Positions 49,659-59,060 of a DNA stretch of 64,000 nt are shown piece after piece. The notes beneath the pieces are model-generated. The model made no database searches, was not told where the DNA came from, and worked only from the letters and a program-made list of their open reading frames with translations. Origin of the DNA: Nocardioides sp. REDSEA-S33_B3. GTDB taxonomy: Bacteria; Actinomycetota; Actinomycetes; Propionibacteriales; Nocardioidaceae. Numbering within the stretch: the stretch's first letter is position 1; the number at the start of each line of letters is the position of its first letter. Location of the stretch: the NCBI GenBank assembly GCA_001627335.1, contig LUPK01000015.1, forward strand, positions 27,860 to 91,859, read 5' to 3'. The translations under genes and the position numbers were made by a program.

Positions 49659-49808
49659 GTGACTGCTGCGTCCCCCTCCGTCCCCCGCGCCCTGCTCGGC
49701 CTGGCCGCTGCCGCCTCGCTGCTGGCGCTCTGCTTCTCCGACGCGCTCGTGGTCGAGGGGTCGGGTGCGCCGGTGCCCGACGTCGCCGGCGCTTCAGTGT
49801 CGAGGTAG
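49659..49808 (+). CDS. Small membrane/secreted protein, 49 aa
   Basis: GAGGAG before GTG; MTAASPSVPRALLGLAAAASLLALCFSDALVVEGSGAPVPDVAGASVSR*. Confidence 0.4.
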   Translation: MTAASPSVPRALLGLAAAASLLALCFSDALVVEGSGAPVPDVAGASVSR

Positions 49809-49911
49809 TTCTCCACAGGCTGCCGGGTTCGCGCTCGCCCGATCGGGGGTAAGCACCTAGCGTGAAGCCGCGCCCGCTGCCGGGGCGCACACTCTCGGGA
49901 AGGCAGCAGCA

Positions 49912-50451
49912 GTGAGACAGATCCATCGGCACGCCCTCGCACTCGGGCTGGTCCTCGCGCTCTCCGCGTGCGGAGGGGACCCGGAGCCGCAGTTCGAGGC
50001 GGACCCCTCCCCCACGCCCAGCCAGGTCGCCACCTCGGCGCCCGCCAAGGAGGCGTGGCAGGAGAAGAGCCCGGAGGGCGCGGTCGCCTTTGCTGAGCAT
50101 TGGACGGCGACCTTCAGTGAGGCTTTTCAGACTGGCAACACAGAGGACTTCGCGGCTCTGAATGACGCTAACTGCGAGAGTTGTGACTTCCTGACCGCGA
50201 CAGTCGATGACATTTACGCCGACGGCGGCACCGCGAGAGGGGACGCGTGGCGACTGCGAGAGGCTGCTTGGGCGCCGCCCACTGAGAATGGCCGACGGAT
50301 CGTGGTCACAGGGATGATGGAGATCCCGGCTCTCGAAATTCGCCGTCCTGATGAGCGCCCCGATCGAGAGAAGCCGACCACAGCCCGCTTCAACTTCCAT
50401 CTGGCATGGGAGTCCGGCTGGCGCGTTGAGAAGCTTGTGCGCCAGGCATGA
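49912..50451 (+). CDS. DUF6318-like lipoprotein
   Basis: ALALGLVLALSACGGDPEPQFE...GAVAFAEHWTATFSEAFQTGNTEDFAALNDANCESC. Confidence 0.7.
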   Translation: MRQIHRHALALGLVLALSACGGDPEPQFEADPSPTPSQVATSAPAKEAWQEKSPEGAVAFAEHWTATFSEAFQTGNTEDFAALNDANCESCDFLTATVDDIYADGGTARGDAWRLREAAWAPPTENGRRIVVTGMMEIPALEIRRPDERPDREKPTTARFNFHLAWESGWRVEKLVRQA

Positions 50452-51260
50452 AGCCGCTTGCACCACTAGTCGCCATCTTCCTGGCCATCACGCCCACAGC
50501 CGCTGCAGAAGACCCGGAAGTCGGCGCCGGAGATCACGCATTCTTGGCTGGCATCGAGACAGTGTCGGCCCCCGAGCCCGCGGGGACGAGCTCTCAGGCC
50601 ACGTCCTCCCCTGTCGAGTACATCTACGAACCAGCCTGCGAACGAGGGTCGGGAGCGGCATCCGACTCCTTCTACGGCTGCGGGTCTCAGCAGTCGTGCG
50701 GCACGGACGGATTGCTCTTTAGCGTCGTTGCCGTCTCCTCGGAAGGCAGCAACCCGTTGGGCTTCACCTGTATCGAGCCTGGTCAGGCCACGCCCGTTGA
50801 CATTCTCACTCCGGGCCGCATCCTGGAGGCGTTCGAGCGCATCCCGCTGCCCGAGGCGCCGCTGGAGGTGCAGCCGCCGGGCGGGGTGACGCTGGTCAAC
50901 TTCGACACGATCCTGCACACCGACGCGCAGCCGTTCACTGAGACCGTGCAGCTGCTCAACCGGCAGATCACCTTCGACATCGAGCCCAGCGAGTTCACCT
51001 GGACCCTCGGCGACGGCCGCACCCTCACCACCACCGACCCGGGGCGGGCGTGGCGGGCGGGGCTGCCGATGAACGAGTACGTCTCGCACCGCTACGCCGA
51101 GGCCGGCACCGTCCAGCTCCAGCTGACCACCACCTGGTCCGCACGCTGGCGCCTGCCCAACGGCCCGTGGCGACCCGTCGCCGGCACCGTCGACATCACC
51201 TCTCCCCCGCAGGACCTCGAGATCACCACCGCGCGGCCGCAGCTCGTCTCCTACGACTGA
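50448..51260 (+). CDS. Secreted protein with PKD-like domain
   Basis: Signal peptide; LLNRQITFDIEPSEFTWTLGDGRTLTTTDPGRAW...VSHRYAEAGTVQLQL. Confidence 0.65.
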   Translation: MKPLAPLVAIFLAITPTAAAEDPEVGAGDHAFLAGIETVSAPEPAGTSSQATSSPVEYIYEPACERGSGAASDSFYGCGSQQSCGTDGLLFSVVAVSSEGSNPLGFTCIEPGQATPVDILTPGRILEAFERIPLPEAPLEVQPPGGVTLVNFDTILHTDAQPFTETVQLLNRQITFDIEPSEFTWTLGDGRTLTTTDPGRAWRAGLPMNEYVSHRYAEAGTVQLQLTTTWSARWRLPNGPWRPVAGTVDITSPPQDLEITTARPQLVSYD

Positions 51261-51350
51261 GCCGCGGCACCCACGGGGAGTTCTCCACAGATTTCCGCAG
51301 ATCCGACTTCACCTCTGGCGCCTGTCGGCGGCGAGAGGTAAGATTCGAAC

Positions 51351-52751
51351 ATGAGTTCGAAGCAGACGGATCGAGGCGCGGAGGCCAGCTCCGCGCTCGA
51401 CTCGCTGCGCGAGCTCGACCTCAGCACCATCGATGTCAGCGCCATCCCGGAGCAGCTGCTGGGCGACCTGCTCGCCACCGCCACCCGGGTCGAGTCCCAG
51501 GCCGCCGCGCTCCGTGGCGCCGTGCTCGCGGAAGCCGACCGTCGCAAGACCGCGCTGCGCACGGCCGCGAGCGGCACGGACGCATGGGCGGTCGAGTTCA
51601 CCGGCGACACCCGCGAGATGAACGCGGGCGGGCTACGGATCGCCCGGCTGCTGGAGGAGAAGTACCACGCGACCCGCGACGCCTTCGCCGCCGGCCGAGT
51701 CACGAAGGCTCAGGTCCGCGTCATCGTCAACGCCGCCGAGCAGTCCCCCACCCGCGCCACCGCGCTGCAGGTCGCCCAGGCCGAGGAGCTCATCCTCGGC
51801 AAGGCCACCGGCGACGGTCGCCGCAACGGCAAGCCGATGGACCCCAAGCGGCTGCGTCAGGCCGCTCGACGGATGTACGACCGGATCGACCACGACCTGG
51901 CCGACGAGCACGAGGCGATCATGCTCGGCCGGGAGTCCAAGCACGCCCAGCGCGACACCTACCTCATGCTCAGCGACAACGGCGACGGCACCTGGTCGGG
52001 CCGCTTCACGATCCCCGAGATGCACGGGCACCTCCTCACCTGGGCCCTCGACAAGATGACCGCCCCACGCCGCCAGTCCAAGGGCCCCCTCGGCCAGCAG
52101 GTCACCGACGAGGCCGCGGCCGACGGGAACGGCTGGCTCCCGGGTCCGCTGGAGAAGCGGGGCAACGCCCTGTGCGAGCTCATCGAGCACCTCCCCACCA
52201 CCGGCTGGCAGCTCACCGGCGGCGGCAACGCGACGACCCTGCTGGTGCGGGTCGAGTTCGACGACCTCGTACGCCGCGTCTCCGACGACATGGAGCAGCT
52301 CGGCGTCGGGCGGCTCGACAACGGCGTCAAGCTCACCGCGGCCCACGTCCAGCGGCTCGCTTGCGAGGCCGAGATCGTCCCGACCATCCTCGACAGCGAG
52401 GAGGCGGTGATGTTCCACGGTCGCGGACAGCGGCTCCACGACCGCCACCAGCGCAACGCCCTCGGCCAGATCCACGACTCCTGCGCGATCAGCGGCTGCG
52501 AGCGGCCCTTCGCCTGGTGCGAGATCCACCATCCGTACCCCTGGGCGGCCGGCGGCGGCACCGACATCACCAACGCGGTCCCCCTCTGCGGCTGGCACCA
52601 CCAACGAGCCCACGACGGCGACTTCGACCTCAGACGAGACCCACCCAACGGGCCGCACGCCTGGAAGCTCGCCCGCCGCCGACCACCCCGCGACTGGCGC
52701 GACCGGGCCGAGGCAGCTCAAGCCGCCGGCTACACCATCGTGCGCAGCTGA
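51351..52751 (+). CDS. DUF222 / HNH endonuclease (13E12-repeat family)
   Basis: LLGDLLATATRVESQAAALRGAVLAEADRR...CAISGCERPFAWCEIHHPYPWAAGGGTDITNAVPLCGWHHQRAH. Confidence 0.92.
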   Translation: MSSKQTDRGAEASSALDSLRELDLSTIDVSAIPEQLLGDLLATATRVESQAAALRGAVLAEADRRKTALRTAASGTDAWAVEFTGDTREMNAGGLRIARLLEEKYHATRDAFAAGRVTKAQVRVIVNAAEQSPTRATALQVAQAEELILGKATGDGRRNGKPMDPKRLRQAARRMYDRIDHDLADEHEAIMLGRESKHAQRDTYLMLSDNGDGTWSGRFTIPEMHGHLLTWALDKMTAPRRQSKGPLGQQVTDEAAADGNGWLPGPLEKRGNALCELIEHLPTTGWQLTGGGNATTLLVRVEFDDLVRRVSDDMEQLGVGRLDNGVKLTAAHVQRLACEAEIVPTILDSEEAVMFHGRGQRLHDRHQRNALGQIHDSCAISGCERPFAWCEIHHPYPWAAGGGTDITNAVPLCGWHHQRAHDGDFDLRRDPPNGPHAWKLARRRPPRDWRDRAEAAQAAGYTIVRS

Positions 52752-52856
52752 GCCGACCGTGCATGCCTCACCACCAGCCGGCTCGCCCTGCCAGACCGCT
52801 CCGTCAGTTCGACCTGCCAGTCCGCCCTGCCAGCGACGCCGTCGTCGCTGCGCCGG

Positions 52857-53405
52857 TCAGGCCTCGACGATGCCGTCGAGCGCGGAGAGGACCGCCTCCT
52901 TGCGCGGGGCGCCGCTGGCGCGCGTCGCCTCGCTGCCCGAGGCGTCGAGGATCAACGTGGTCGGCGTGCGCAGCACGTCCAGCGCACGGACCAGCTCCAG
53001 GTGGTGCTCGGCATCCACCTCGAGGTGGACCACGCCTGGCACCACGCCGGCGACGTCACTGAGGATCGTGCGGGTCGCACGGCACGGCGCGCAGAACGCC
53101 GAGGAGAACTGCAGCAGCGTCGCCCGCTCGCCCAGCTGGGCCTCCGGCAGGGCCTCCAGGACGGCGGTCCAGGCGGCGCCGGTGGGTGCTGCGGTGGAGT
53201 GGTCTCGCGAGTGGTCTCGACGCCCGCTCGTCGCTGGCGCTCCTCGCTGCTCGACCACCTCGGCGGAGCCGTCACCGGTCTGCTCGACCACCTGGGGGCG
53301 CGGCGCAGAGGCGCTCTTGAAGCGGCCGTCCGTGCGGGCGCGGTAGAGGCCGAAGCCGAGGGCCAGCACGACGGCGATCACGACGATGGTCAGACCGGTG
53401 CCCAT
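52857..53405 (-). CDS. Membrane-anchored thioredoxin-like protein
   Basis: N-terminal TM; LLQFSSAFCAPCRATRTILSDVA...VLRTPTTLILDASG; linker contains dispersed-repeat peptide. Confidence 0.82.
   Translation of the reverse strand: MGTGLTIVVIAVVLALGFGLYRARTDGRFKSASAPRPQVVEQTGDGSAEVVEQRGAPATSGRRDHSRDHSTAAPTGAAWTAVLEALPEAQLGERATLLQFSSAFCAPCRATRTILSDVAGVVPGVVHLEVDAEHHLELVRALDVLRTPTTLILDASGSEATRASGAPRKEAVLSALDGIVEA
53211..53291. repeat. Dispersed repeat plus partial copy inside the thioredoxin-like ORF
   Basis: GTGGTCTCGACGCCCGCTCGTCGCTGGCGCTCCTCGCTGCTCGACCACC then GGTCTGCTCGACCACC. Confidence 0.9.
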
Positions 53406-53417
53406 AGAGGGATCAAC

Positions 53418-53762
53418 CTACTGATCCGGGCGCGCATTCCCCGTGCGGGCGTCGTCGGAGCGGGCCAGCTCGCCGCGCAGCCGCTCGACCTCGGCCTCCA
53501 GCTCCAGGACCCGGGCGATGCCGGCGATGTTGAGCCCCTCGGCGAGCAGCTCGCGGATGCGGTGGAGGACCTCGATGTCGGCCTGGGAGTAGAGCCGCGT
53601 CCCGCCGGACGTGCGGTCGGGGGTGAGCAGTCCGCGCCGCTCGTACACCCGCAGGTTCTGCACCTCCATCCGCACCATGTCGGCCGCCACCGAGATCGCG
53701 AAGACCCCGTGCGTGCGACGCACGCGGGGCGCGTGCGGATCGGACGAACTGGTCGGGCTCAT
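53418..53762 (-). CDS. MerR-family regulator (HspR-like)
   Basis: GVFAISVAADMVRMEVQNLRVYERRGLLTPDRTSGGTRLYSQADIEVLHRIRELLAEGLNIAGI. Confidence 0.85.
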   Translation of the reverse strand: MSPTSSSDPHAPRVRRTHGVFAISVAADMVRMEVQNLRVYERRGLLTPDRTSGGTRLYSQADIEVLHRIRELLAEGLNIAGIARVLELEAEVERLRGELARSDDARTGNARPDQ

Positions 53763-53891
53763 GGGCTTGATTTTCCATGATCGGGGGAATACAACAAACC
53801 TGTAACTGTTGATATAGGTAAGCGGGGCTCACGCAGACCCGCCACCGAGTGCCCATCCCGCACCCGAGATCCAGACAGAGGAGGAATCCCC

Positions 53892-54323
53892 ATGCTGCTC
53901 CGTACCGCTGACCCCTTCCGTGACTTCGACCGCCTGACCCAGCAGCTGCTGGGGACCACCAACCGCCCGGCCGTCATGCCGATGGACGCGTGGCGCGAGG
54001 GCGAGCGGTTCGTCATCGAGTTCGACCTGCCCGGCGTCTCCCCCGAGTCCATCGACCTCGACGTCGAGCGCAACGTCCTGACCGTCCGCGCCGAGCGCGT
54101 CGCCCGCAACGGCGACTGGGAGCGTCTGGCCTCCGAGCGCCCGACGGGCCAGTTCAGCCGCCAGCTCGTCCTCGGCGACAACCTCGACCTCGACCGGATC
54201 GAGGCGTCGTACGACGCCGGCGTGCTGCGCCTGGTCGTGCCGGTCGCCGAGAAGGCCAAGCCGCGCAAGATCGAGATCTCCGGCGTGACGCCGGAGAAGG
54301 AGACCGCCGCGATCGAGTCCTGA
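53892..54323 (+). CDS. Hsp20/alpha-crystallin small heat-shock protein
   Basis: [30 protein letters not shown]...[31 protein letters not shown]. Confidence 0.93.
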   Translation: MLLRTADPFRDFDRLTQQLLGTTNRPAVMPMDAWREGERFVIEFDLPGVSPESIDLDVERNVLTVRAERVARNGDWERLASERPTGQFSRQLVLGDNLDLDRIEASYDAGVLRLVVPVAEKAKPRKIEISGVTPEKETAAIES

Positions 54324-54366
54324 TCACCACAGCACCAACACAGCGCCGCGCAGCGCGAACCAGCGC

Positions 54367-54406
54367 GACGAAGGGCCCGGGAGCAAGTGCTCCCGGGCCC
54401 TTCGTC
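54367..54406 (+). terminator. Strong hairpin terminator after hsp20
   Basis: GACGAAGGGCCCGGGAGCA / TGCTCCCGGGCCCTTCGTC perfect stem. Confidence 0.85.
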
Positions 54407-54519
54407 ACGTCTGCGCCGGGCGGCCACTGGTCCAGACCACCTCGAGAGCGACCCATCCGGGCCGATTGGCAGGATCGAACGTGGGGTAATCGGACTCGGG
54501 AGAGATCGTGGAGGCCCTG

Positions 54520-54684
54520 ATGGAGACAACCCTCGTGGTGACGCTGGCCGTGCTGGCGTGGTTGCTCCTGCCTCTTCCTCTCGCCGTCGCCTGCGGGCGG
54601 GCCTTCGACAGCGGGAGCTCCTCCCGCGAGCGACTCAGCCCCCCGCGAACGGCGGCAGGAACTCCACGGTCTCCCCGGGTCTGA
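54520..54684 (+). CDS. Small single-TM protein, 54 aa
   Basis: GGAGG upstream of ATG; METTLVVTLAVLAWLLLPLPLAVACGRAFDSGSSS...; overlaps the MoaD-like 3' end on the other strand. Confidence 0.4.
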   Translation: METTLVVTLAVLAWLLLPLPLAVACGRAFDSGSSSRERLSPPRTAAGTPRSPRV

Positions 54685-54910
54685 CCAGCACCGAGGCCGG
54701 ATCGGCCTTGCCCACCGGCTGCTCGCCGATCAACGCCGAGCACGCCGCCAGGACCTCCCCCAGACGCGTGCCGGGGTGCAGGTCCACCGCTCTCTCGCGG
54801 ATCTCCGCCAGCGTCAACGGCGCCGGAGTCTCGACCAGGTCACGATCCGTGCCGGCTGCGTGCTTGGCGCCCGCCCAGTAGCGAATCTCGATGATCTGCG
54901 TCTCATTCAC
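54635..54910 (-). CDS. MoaD/ThiS family sulfur-carrier-like protein
   Basis: EIRYWAGAKHAAG...SVLVRPGETVEFLPPFAGG; C-terminal GG. Confidence 0.85.
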   Translation of the reverse strand: MNETQIIEIRYWAGAKHAAGTDRDLVETPAPLTLAEIRERAVDLHPGTRLGEVLAACSALIGEQPVGKADPASVLVRPGETVEFLPPFAGG

Positions 54911-55023
54911 CCTTGGAACCTTCCAATATGACGCTCGGATTTCTGTAAGGTGCATGAACTATCAACGGCCGGAGCCCAACGTTGCGTTTCGGTCCCCACC
55001 CACACCCATGGGAGGAGACCAGT

Positions 55024-55776
55024 ATGAGCACCCTTCTGCTGCTGACCAGCGCGCTCCAGCCGTCCGCCGAGGTCCTGCCCGGTCTCGCGCTGCTCGGCCA
55101 CCACGTCAAGATCCTGCCCGCCGAGGGAAGCGCCCTCCTCGAGGCGCCCGAGGCCGACCTCCTCCTCGTCGACGGTCGCCAGGACCTCGCCCACGCCCGT
55201 GACCTCTGCCGACTGATCCGCACCACCGGCACCGAGGTCCCCGTCATCCTCGTCACCACCGAGGGCGGCCTCGCCGTCGTCTCCCACGACTGGGGCATGG
55301 ACGACGTCGTGCTGCACACCTGCGGCCCCGCCGAGCTCGAGGCCCGCATCAAGCTCGCCATCGGCCGCCTCAGCGCAGCCCGCGACGCCGCCGACCCCGA
55401 CGCCCATGTCATCCGCTCCGGCGAGGTCGTCGTCGACGACGCGACGTACACCGCCAAGGTCGGCAAGCGCCCGCTGGACCTGACGTTCAAGGAGTTCGAG
55501 CTCCTGAAGTTCCTGGCCCAGCACCCCGGCCGCGTCTTCAGCCGCCAGCAGCTGCTGCAGGAGGTGTGGGGCTACGACTACTTCGGCGGCACCCGCACCG
55601 TCGACGTCCACGTACGTCGCCTCCGCGCCAAGCTCGGCCCCGAGAACGAGACCCTCATCGGCACCGTCCGCAACGTCGGCTACCGCTTCGTGCTCCCCAC
55701 CAAGGAGTCCAAGCAGGCCGAGGCCGACGCACGCGCCGCTGAGGCCTCGGTCGACCGGGCCAGCGCGTCCGCCTGA
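55024..55776 (+). CDS. glnR: GlnR-like OmpR-family response regulator
   Basis: [35 protein letters not shown]...[54 protein letters not shown]; pattern matches actinobacterial GlnR. Confidence 0.85.
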   Translation: MSTLLLLTSALQPSAEVLPGLALLGHHVKILPAEGSALLEAPEADLLLVDGRQDLAHARDLCRLIRTTGTEVPVILVTTEGGLAVVSHDWGMDDVVLHTCGPAELEARIKLAIGRLSAARDAADPDAHVIRSGEVVVDDATYTAKVGKRPLDLTFKEFELLKFLAQHPGRVFSRQQLLQEVWGYDYFGGTRTVDVHVRRLRAKLGPENETLIGTVRNVGYRFVLPTKESKQAEADARAAEASVDRASASA

Positions 55777-55827
55777 CGCCGCCGGGCCCAGTCGCCGGGC
55801 CCCAGTCGCCGGGCTCAGTCGCCGGGC

Positions 55828-56127
55828 TCAGTCGCCGGGCCACTCCCCGGTCGCGCGCTGGAAGGCGCGCGCACCCCCGCGGTCGACCATCGCCTTCACC
55901 ACCGCGAAGATCGCCCCGTGGACGGCGGCGGCCGCCGCCACCTCGCGCCAGGAGTACTCCGACTCCAGCGCCTTGGGCGCATCGGCGTCGGGATGCCTGC
56001 TGACCCGCGTCCACACCTGTTGGAAGACCTGGCCGGCGAGGACGCCGGCCACGATCGAGCCGACCAGGCCGACCGGGCGGTACAGGATGCGGGCCGACCT
56101 GCTGGTGGGCTCCTCGTGCTTGCTCAT
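55828..56127 (-). CDS. DUF4235-like membrane protein
   Basis: ARILYRPVGLVGSIVAGVLAGQVFQQVW...AVHGAIFAVVKAMVDRGGARAFQRATGEWPGD. Confidence 0.8.
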   Translation of the reverse strand: MSKHEEPTSRSARILYRPVGLVGSIVAGVLAGQVFQQVWTRVSRHPDADAPKALESEYSWREVAAAAAVHGAIFAVVKAMVDRGGARAFQRATGEWPGD

Positions 56128-57218
56128 CTGGTGACCCCCTGGGTCTCTCGTCGTGCGGGGCGCTCGTCGGGCTCCGACGAGTCGCCCTCCTCGTCGTCGT
56201 CACGACCACGGGACTCGCGCAGGGCGCGACCGCGGCGTACGTCCTCGCGGTGCTTGGCCTCGGCCTTCTCGATCCCCGTCGTGTCGCGCGGCGGCAGCTG
56301 CAGCTCCTCCTCGGCCGACAGGCCCGCCTGGAGCTCGCGCCCCCGCTCGAGTTCGGAGTCGAGCTCGGCGCCGAACAGCAGCGCCAGGTTGGTCAGCCAC
56401 AGCCAGAGCAGGAACACGACCACGCCGGCCAGCGAGCCGTAGGTCTGGTCGTAGCTGGAGAAGTTGCCGACGTAGAAGCCGAACGCGGCCGACGCCGCCA
56501 CCCACACCACGATCGCCATCGCTGCGCCCACCGAGATCCAGCGGAACTTCGGCTGCTGCACGTTGGGGGTGGCGTAGTAGAGGATCGCGACCATCAGCAC
56601 CACGGCACCCAGCAGCACCGGCCACTTCGCGATGCTCCAGACCAGGACCGTGGAGTCCTCCAGCCCCAGCTGGGCACCGACGGCCTCGGCGGCCGGACCG
56701 GTCACGACCAGCGCCGTGAGCACCGCCGCGGCCAGGACCACCTCGACCAGAGTGACCACGAGCATCCACGGGCGCAGCTTCCAGAACGGGCGCCCCTCGG
56801 TGACCTCGTGGATGCGGTTCATCGCGCGGCCGAAGGAGCCGACGTACCCCGAGGCCGACCACAGCGCGGCCGCGAGCCCGGTCGCCAGGGCGAGCCCGGC
56901 TCCCGGTCCACTGCTCAGCTCCAGCAGTGTCGGCTCGAGGGTGTCGGCCACCGACCCCACACCGGTGTCACGCAGCACCTCGAGCACGGTGCGCGCCGCC
57001 TGGTCGCCCTGCCCCACCAGACCGACGAGGCTGAGCAGCGCGATGAGGCCGGGGAAGAGCGCCAGCACCGCGTAGTAGGTGAGCGCGGCGGCGTTGTCGG
57101 TGCACTGGTCCTTGCCGAACTCCCGGGCGGTCTTGCGCAGGACGTACTTCCACGACCGAGCGGTCAGGTCGTCCGGGGAGTCGGGCTTCACCTCGGCGTC
57201 GGGGGCCGGTGCGCTCAT
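56124..57218 (-). CDS. YihY/virulence factor BrkB family membrane protein
   Basis: DNAAALTYYAVLALFPGLIALLSLVGLVG...NLALLFGAELDSELER. Confidence 0.88.
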   Translation of the reverse strand: MSAPAPDAEVKPDSPDDLTARSWKYVLRKTAREFGKDQCTDNAAALTYYAVLALFPGLIALLSLVGLVGQGDQAARTVLEVLRDTGVGSVADTLEPTLLELSSGPGAGLALATGLAAALWSASGYVGSFGRAMNRIHEVTEGRPFWKLRPWMLVVTLVEVVLAAAVLTALVVTGPAAEAVGAQLGLEDSTVLVWSIAKWPVLLGAVVLMVAILYYATPNVQQPKFRWISVGAAMAIVVWVAASAAFGFYVGNFSSYDQTYGSLAGVVVFLLWLWLTNLALLFGAELDSELERGRELQAGLSAEEELQLPPRDTTGIEKAEAKHREDVRRGRALRESRGRDDDEEGDSSEPDERPARRETQGVTR

Positions 57219-57463
57219 CGACGCCTCCTCCACACCGCCAGCGCCACGAGCCCCGCCGCCACGACGCCCGCGCCGACGGCGATCTCGGTGCCGTGCTGCT
57301 CGCGCAGCTCGCCGATGCGACGCCGGGCCCGGCTGCGGACGTCCAGCCGCTCCCCCAGCGCACCCACGGTCTCCGCGAGGTCGGCGCGCGTCTGCTCGAT
57401 CTCCTCCTGGACCCGCGCCGGGTCCTCCCGCTCCCCGGCGGTGTCGTCGTGCTGCTCAGCCAC
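57215..57463 (-). CDS. DUF3618-like protein
   Basis: VQEEIEQTRADLAETVGALGERLDVRSRARRRIGEL...VAAGLVALAVWRRRR. Confidence 0.78.
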   Translation of the reverse strand: MAEQHDDTAGEREDPARVQEEIEQTRADLAETVGALGERLDVRSRARRRIGELREQHGTEIAVGAGVVAAGLVALAVWRRRR

Positions 57464-57872
57464 GGCGTGCTCCCTTCACGGCCTCGAGGTCCTGCTGGAC
57501 GCTCTGCGCGGACTCCTGCAGCGGCGGCGGCGCCTGCTGCACCTGGCTCCTCCCCGTCAGGGCGGCGACGCCGACGGCGACGAGGAGGGCGCCGCCCACG
57601 ACCAGGGCGGCCAGCCACGCGGGCCACACCACGGCGAGCCCGAGGATGGCCGCCGCGACCAGGACGCCGACGGCGTACAGGCTCAGCACGCCGGCGGTCC
57701 CGAACAGGCCGAGACCCAGTCCGGCGTGCCGGGCGCTGTCCTTCACCTCGGCGCGCGCGAGCCTCAGCTCCGCGCTCACCAGCTCCGACACCTGGTGGGA
57801 CAGCCGGTCCATCAGCTCCGGCGTGGACAGCCCCATGGGGTCGCTCTCCGAGCTCTCTCGTCTGTGCTCCAT
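57456..57872 (-). CDS. Phage-holin-superfamily-III-like membrane protein
   Basis: STPELMDRLSHQVSELVSAELRLARAEVKDSARHAGLGLGLFGTAGVLSLYAVGVLVAAAI. Confidence 0.72.
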   Translation of the reverse strand: MEHRRESSESDPMGLSTPELMDRLSHQVSELVSAELRLARAEVKDSARHAGLGLGLFGTAGVLSLYAVGVLVAAAILGLAVVWPAWLAALVVGGALLVAVGVAALTGRSQVQQAPPPLQESAQSVQQDLEAVKGARRG

Positions 57873-57960
57873 GCCGACGACGGTGCCCGGTGAGCGCCGG
57901 CCCAACCACTCCCTTCGGGTGACCTGGCACCTCCCCGCCCCGCCCCCCACGTAACGTGGA

Positions 57961-58821
57961 GTGGTGACCCCCGAGGAGACCCGTCAGGTCCTGCACGTCG
58001 CCGCCCGCGCGGAGGCCGCGGACGGCACCGGCCCGCTCGACGAGGCCACCCTGCTCGAGATCCGGATGCGTCCCGACGACGTCCGCGGCTGGGTGCGAGC
58101 CGAGGGCTTCGGGCTGCTCATCGAGGACCAGATCCACCTCTGCGTCGACCCCGATCAGCGCGACTCCGGCGTCGGCGGCGAGCTGCTGGAGGCGCTGCTC
58201 ACCGACGTCTGGCCCCGCCGCTCGCTCGAGGCCTGGTCGCACGCCGACCACCCGGCCGCCCGGCGGCTGGCCGCGCGGCACGACTTCGAGGTCGTGCGCG
58301 AGCTGTGGGTGATGCGCCGGCCCGCCGACCAGCCGCTGCCGCCGGTCGAGCTGCCCGACGGCGTACGGATCCGGGGGTTCGAGCCCGGCGACACCGACGC
58401 CCTGCTGGCCCTCAACGCCGCCTCCTTCGCCTCGCACCCCGAGCAGGGGGCGATGGACGCCGAGGGGTTCGCCGAGCGGTGCGCGGAGCCGTGGTTCGAC
58501 CCGGCCGGGCTGCTCATCGCCGTCGACACCTCCTCGGGGGACGACGGCGGCACAGAGGGGGCGATGCTCGGCTTCCACTGGACGAAGGTCCACGACCGCG
58601 ACCACGGCGAGGTGTACGTCGTCGGCGTCTCCCCCGCCTCCCAGGGGCTCGGATTGGGCCGGCTGCTCACCCTCGCCGGGCTGCACCACCTGCACGATCG
58701 CGGGGTGCGCGAGGTGCTGCTCTACGTCGAGTCCGACAACGCCCCGGCGATCAGAATTTACCGCGACAAGCTGGGCTTCACGCACGCCCAGAGCGACACC
58801 CACGTGATGTATCGCCGCTGA
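57961..58821 (+). CDS. mshD: Mycothiol synthase (GNAT tandem)
   Basis: CVDPDQRDSGVGGELLEALL...VYVVGVSPASQGLGLGRLLTLAGLHHLHDRGVREVLLYVESDNAPAIRIYRDKLGF. Confidence 0.9.
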   Translation: MVTPEETRQVLHVAARAEAADGTGPLDEATLLEIRMRPDDVRGWVRAEGFGLLIEDQIHLCVDPDQRDSGVGGELLEALLTDVWPRRSLEAWSHADHPAARRLAARHDFEVVRELWVMRRPADQPLPPVELPDGVRIRGFEPGDTDALLALNAASFASHPEQGAMDAEGFAERCAEPWFDPAGLLIAVDTSSGDDGGTEGAMLGFHWTKVHDRDHGEVYVVGVSPASQGLGLGRLLTLAGLHHLHDRGVREVLLYVESDNAPAIRIYRDKLGFTHAQSDTHVMYRR

Positions 58822-59060
58822 GCGGACGAGGGTCGTCCCCGGCTGGGGATCTGGCCGCCGACCCACTCATCTCCCCAGGTCAGACACCCCCAGGGGTACG
58901 TGGTCTAGATCACCCATCCGTCACTACGAACCAATAGTGCTTTCGGGGCTACCGCTAAGTAAAGTTCTCGACGAACGGCAGTTCCCCGCCCTCCCCTCGG
59001 GATCGAACAGCGCCGTCCGATCCCACACCCCTCTGTCCCTGCCCTCCCGGTGGAGAACCA

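Noticed and set aside
56250-57893. 547-aa plus-strand ORF
   Set aside because: Spans three minus-strand genes in antisense; ghost ORF.
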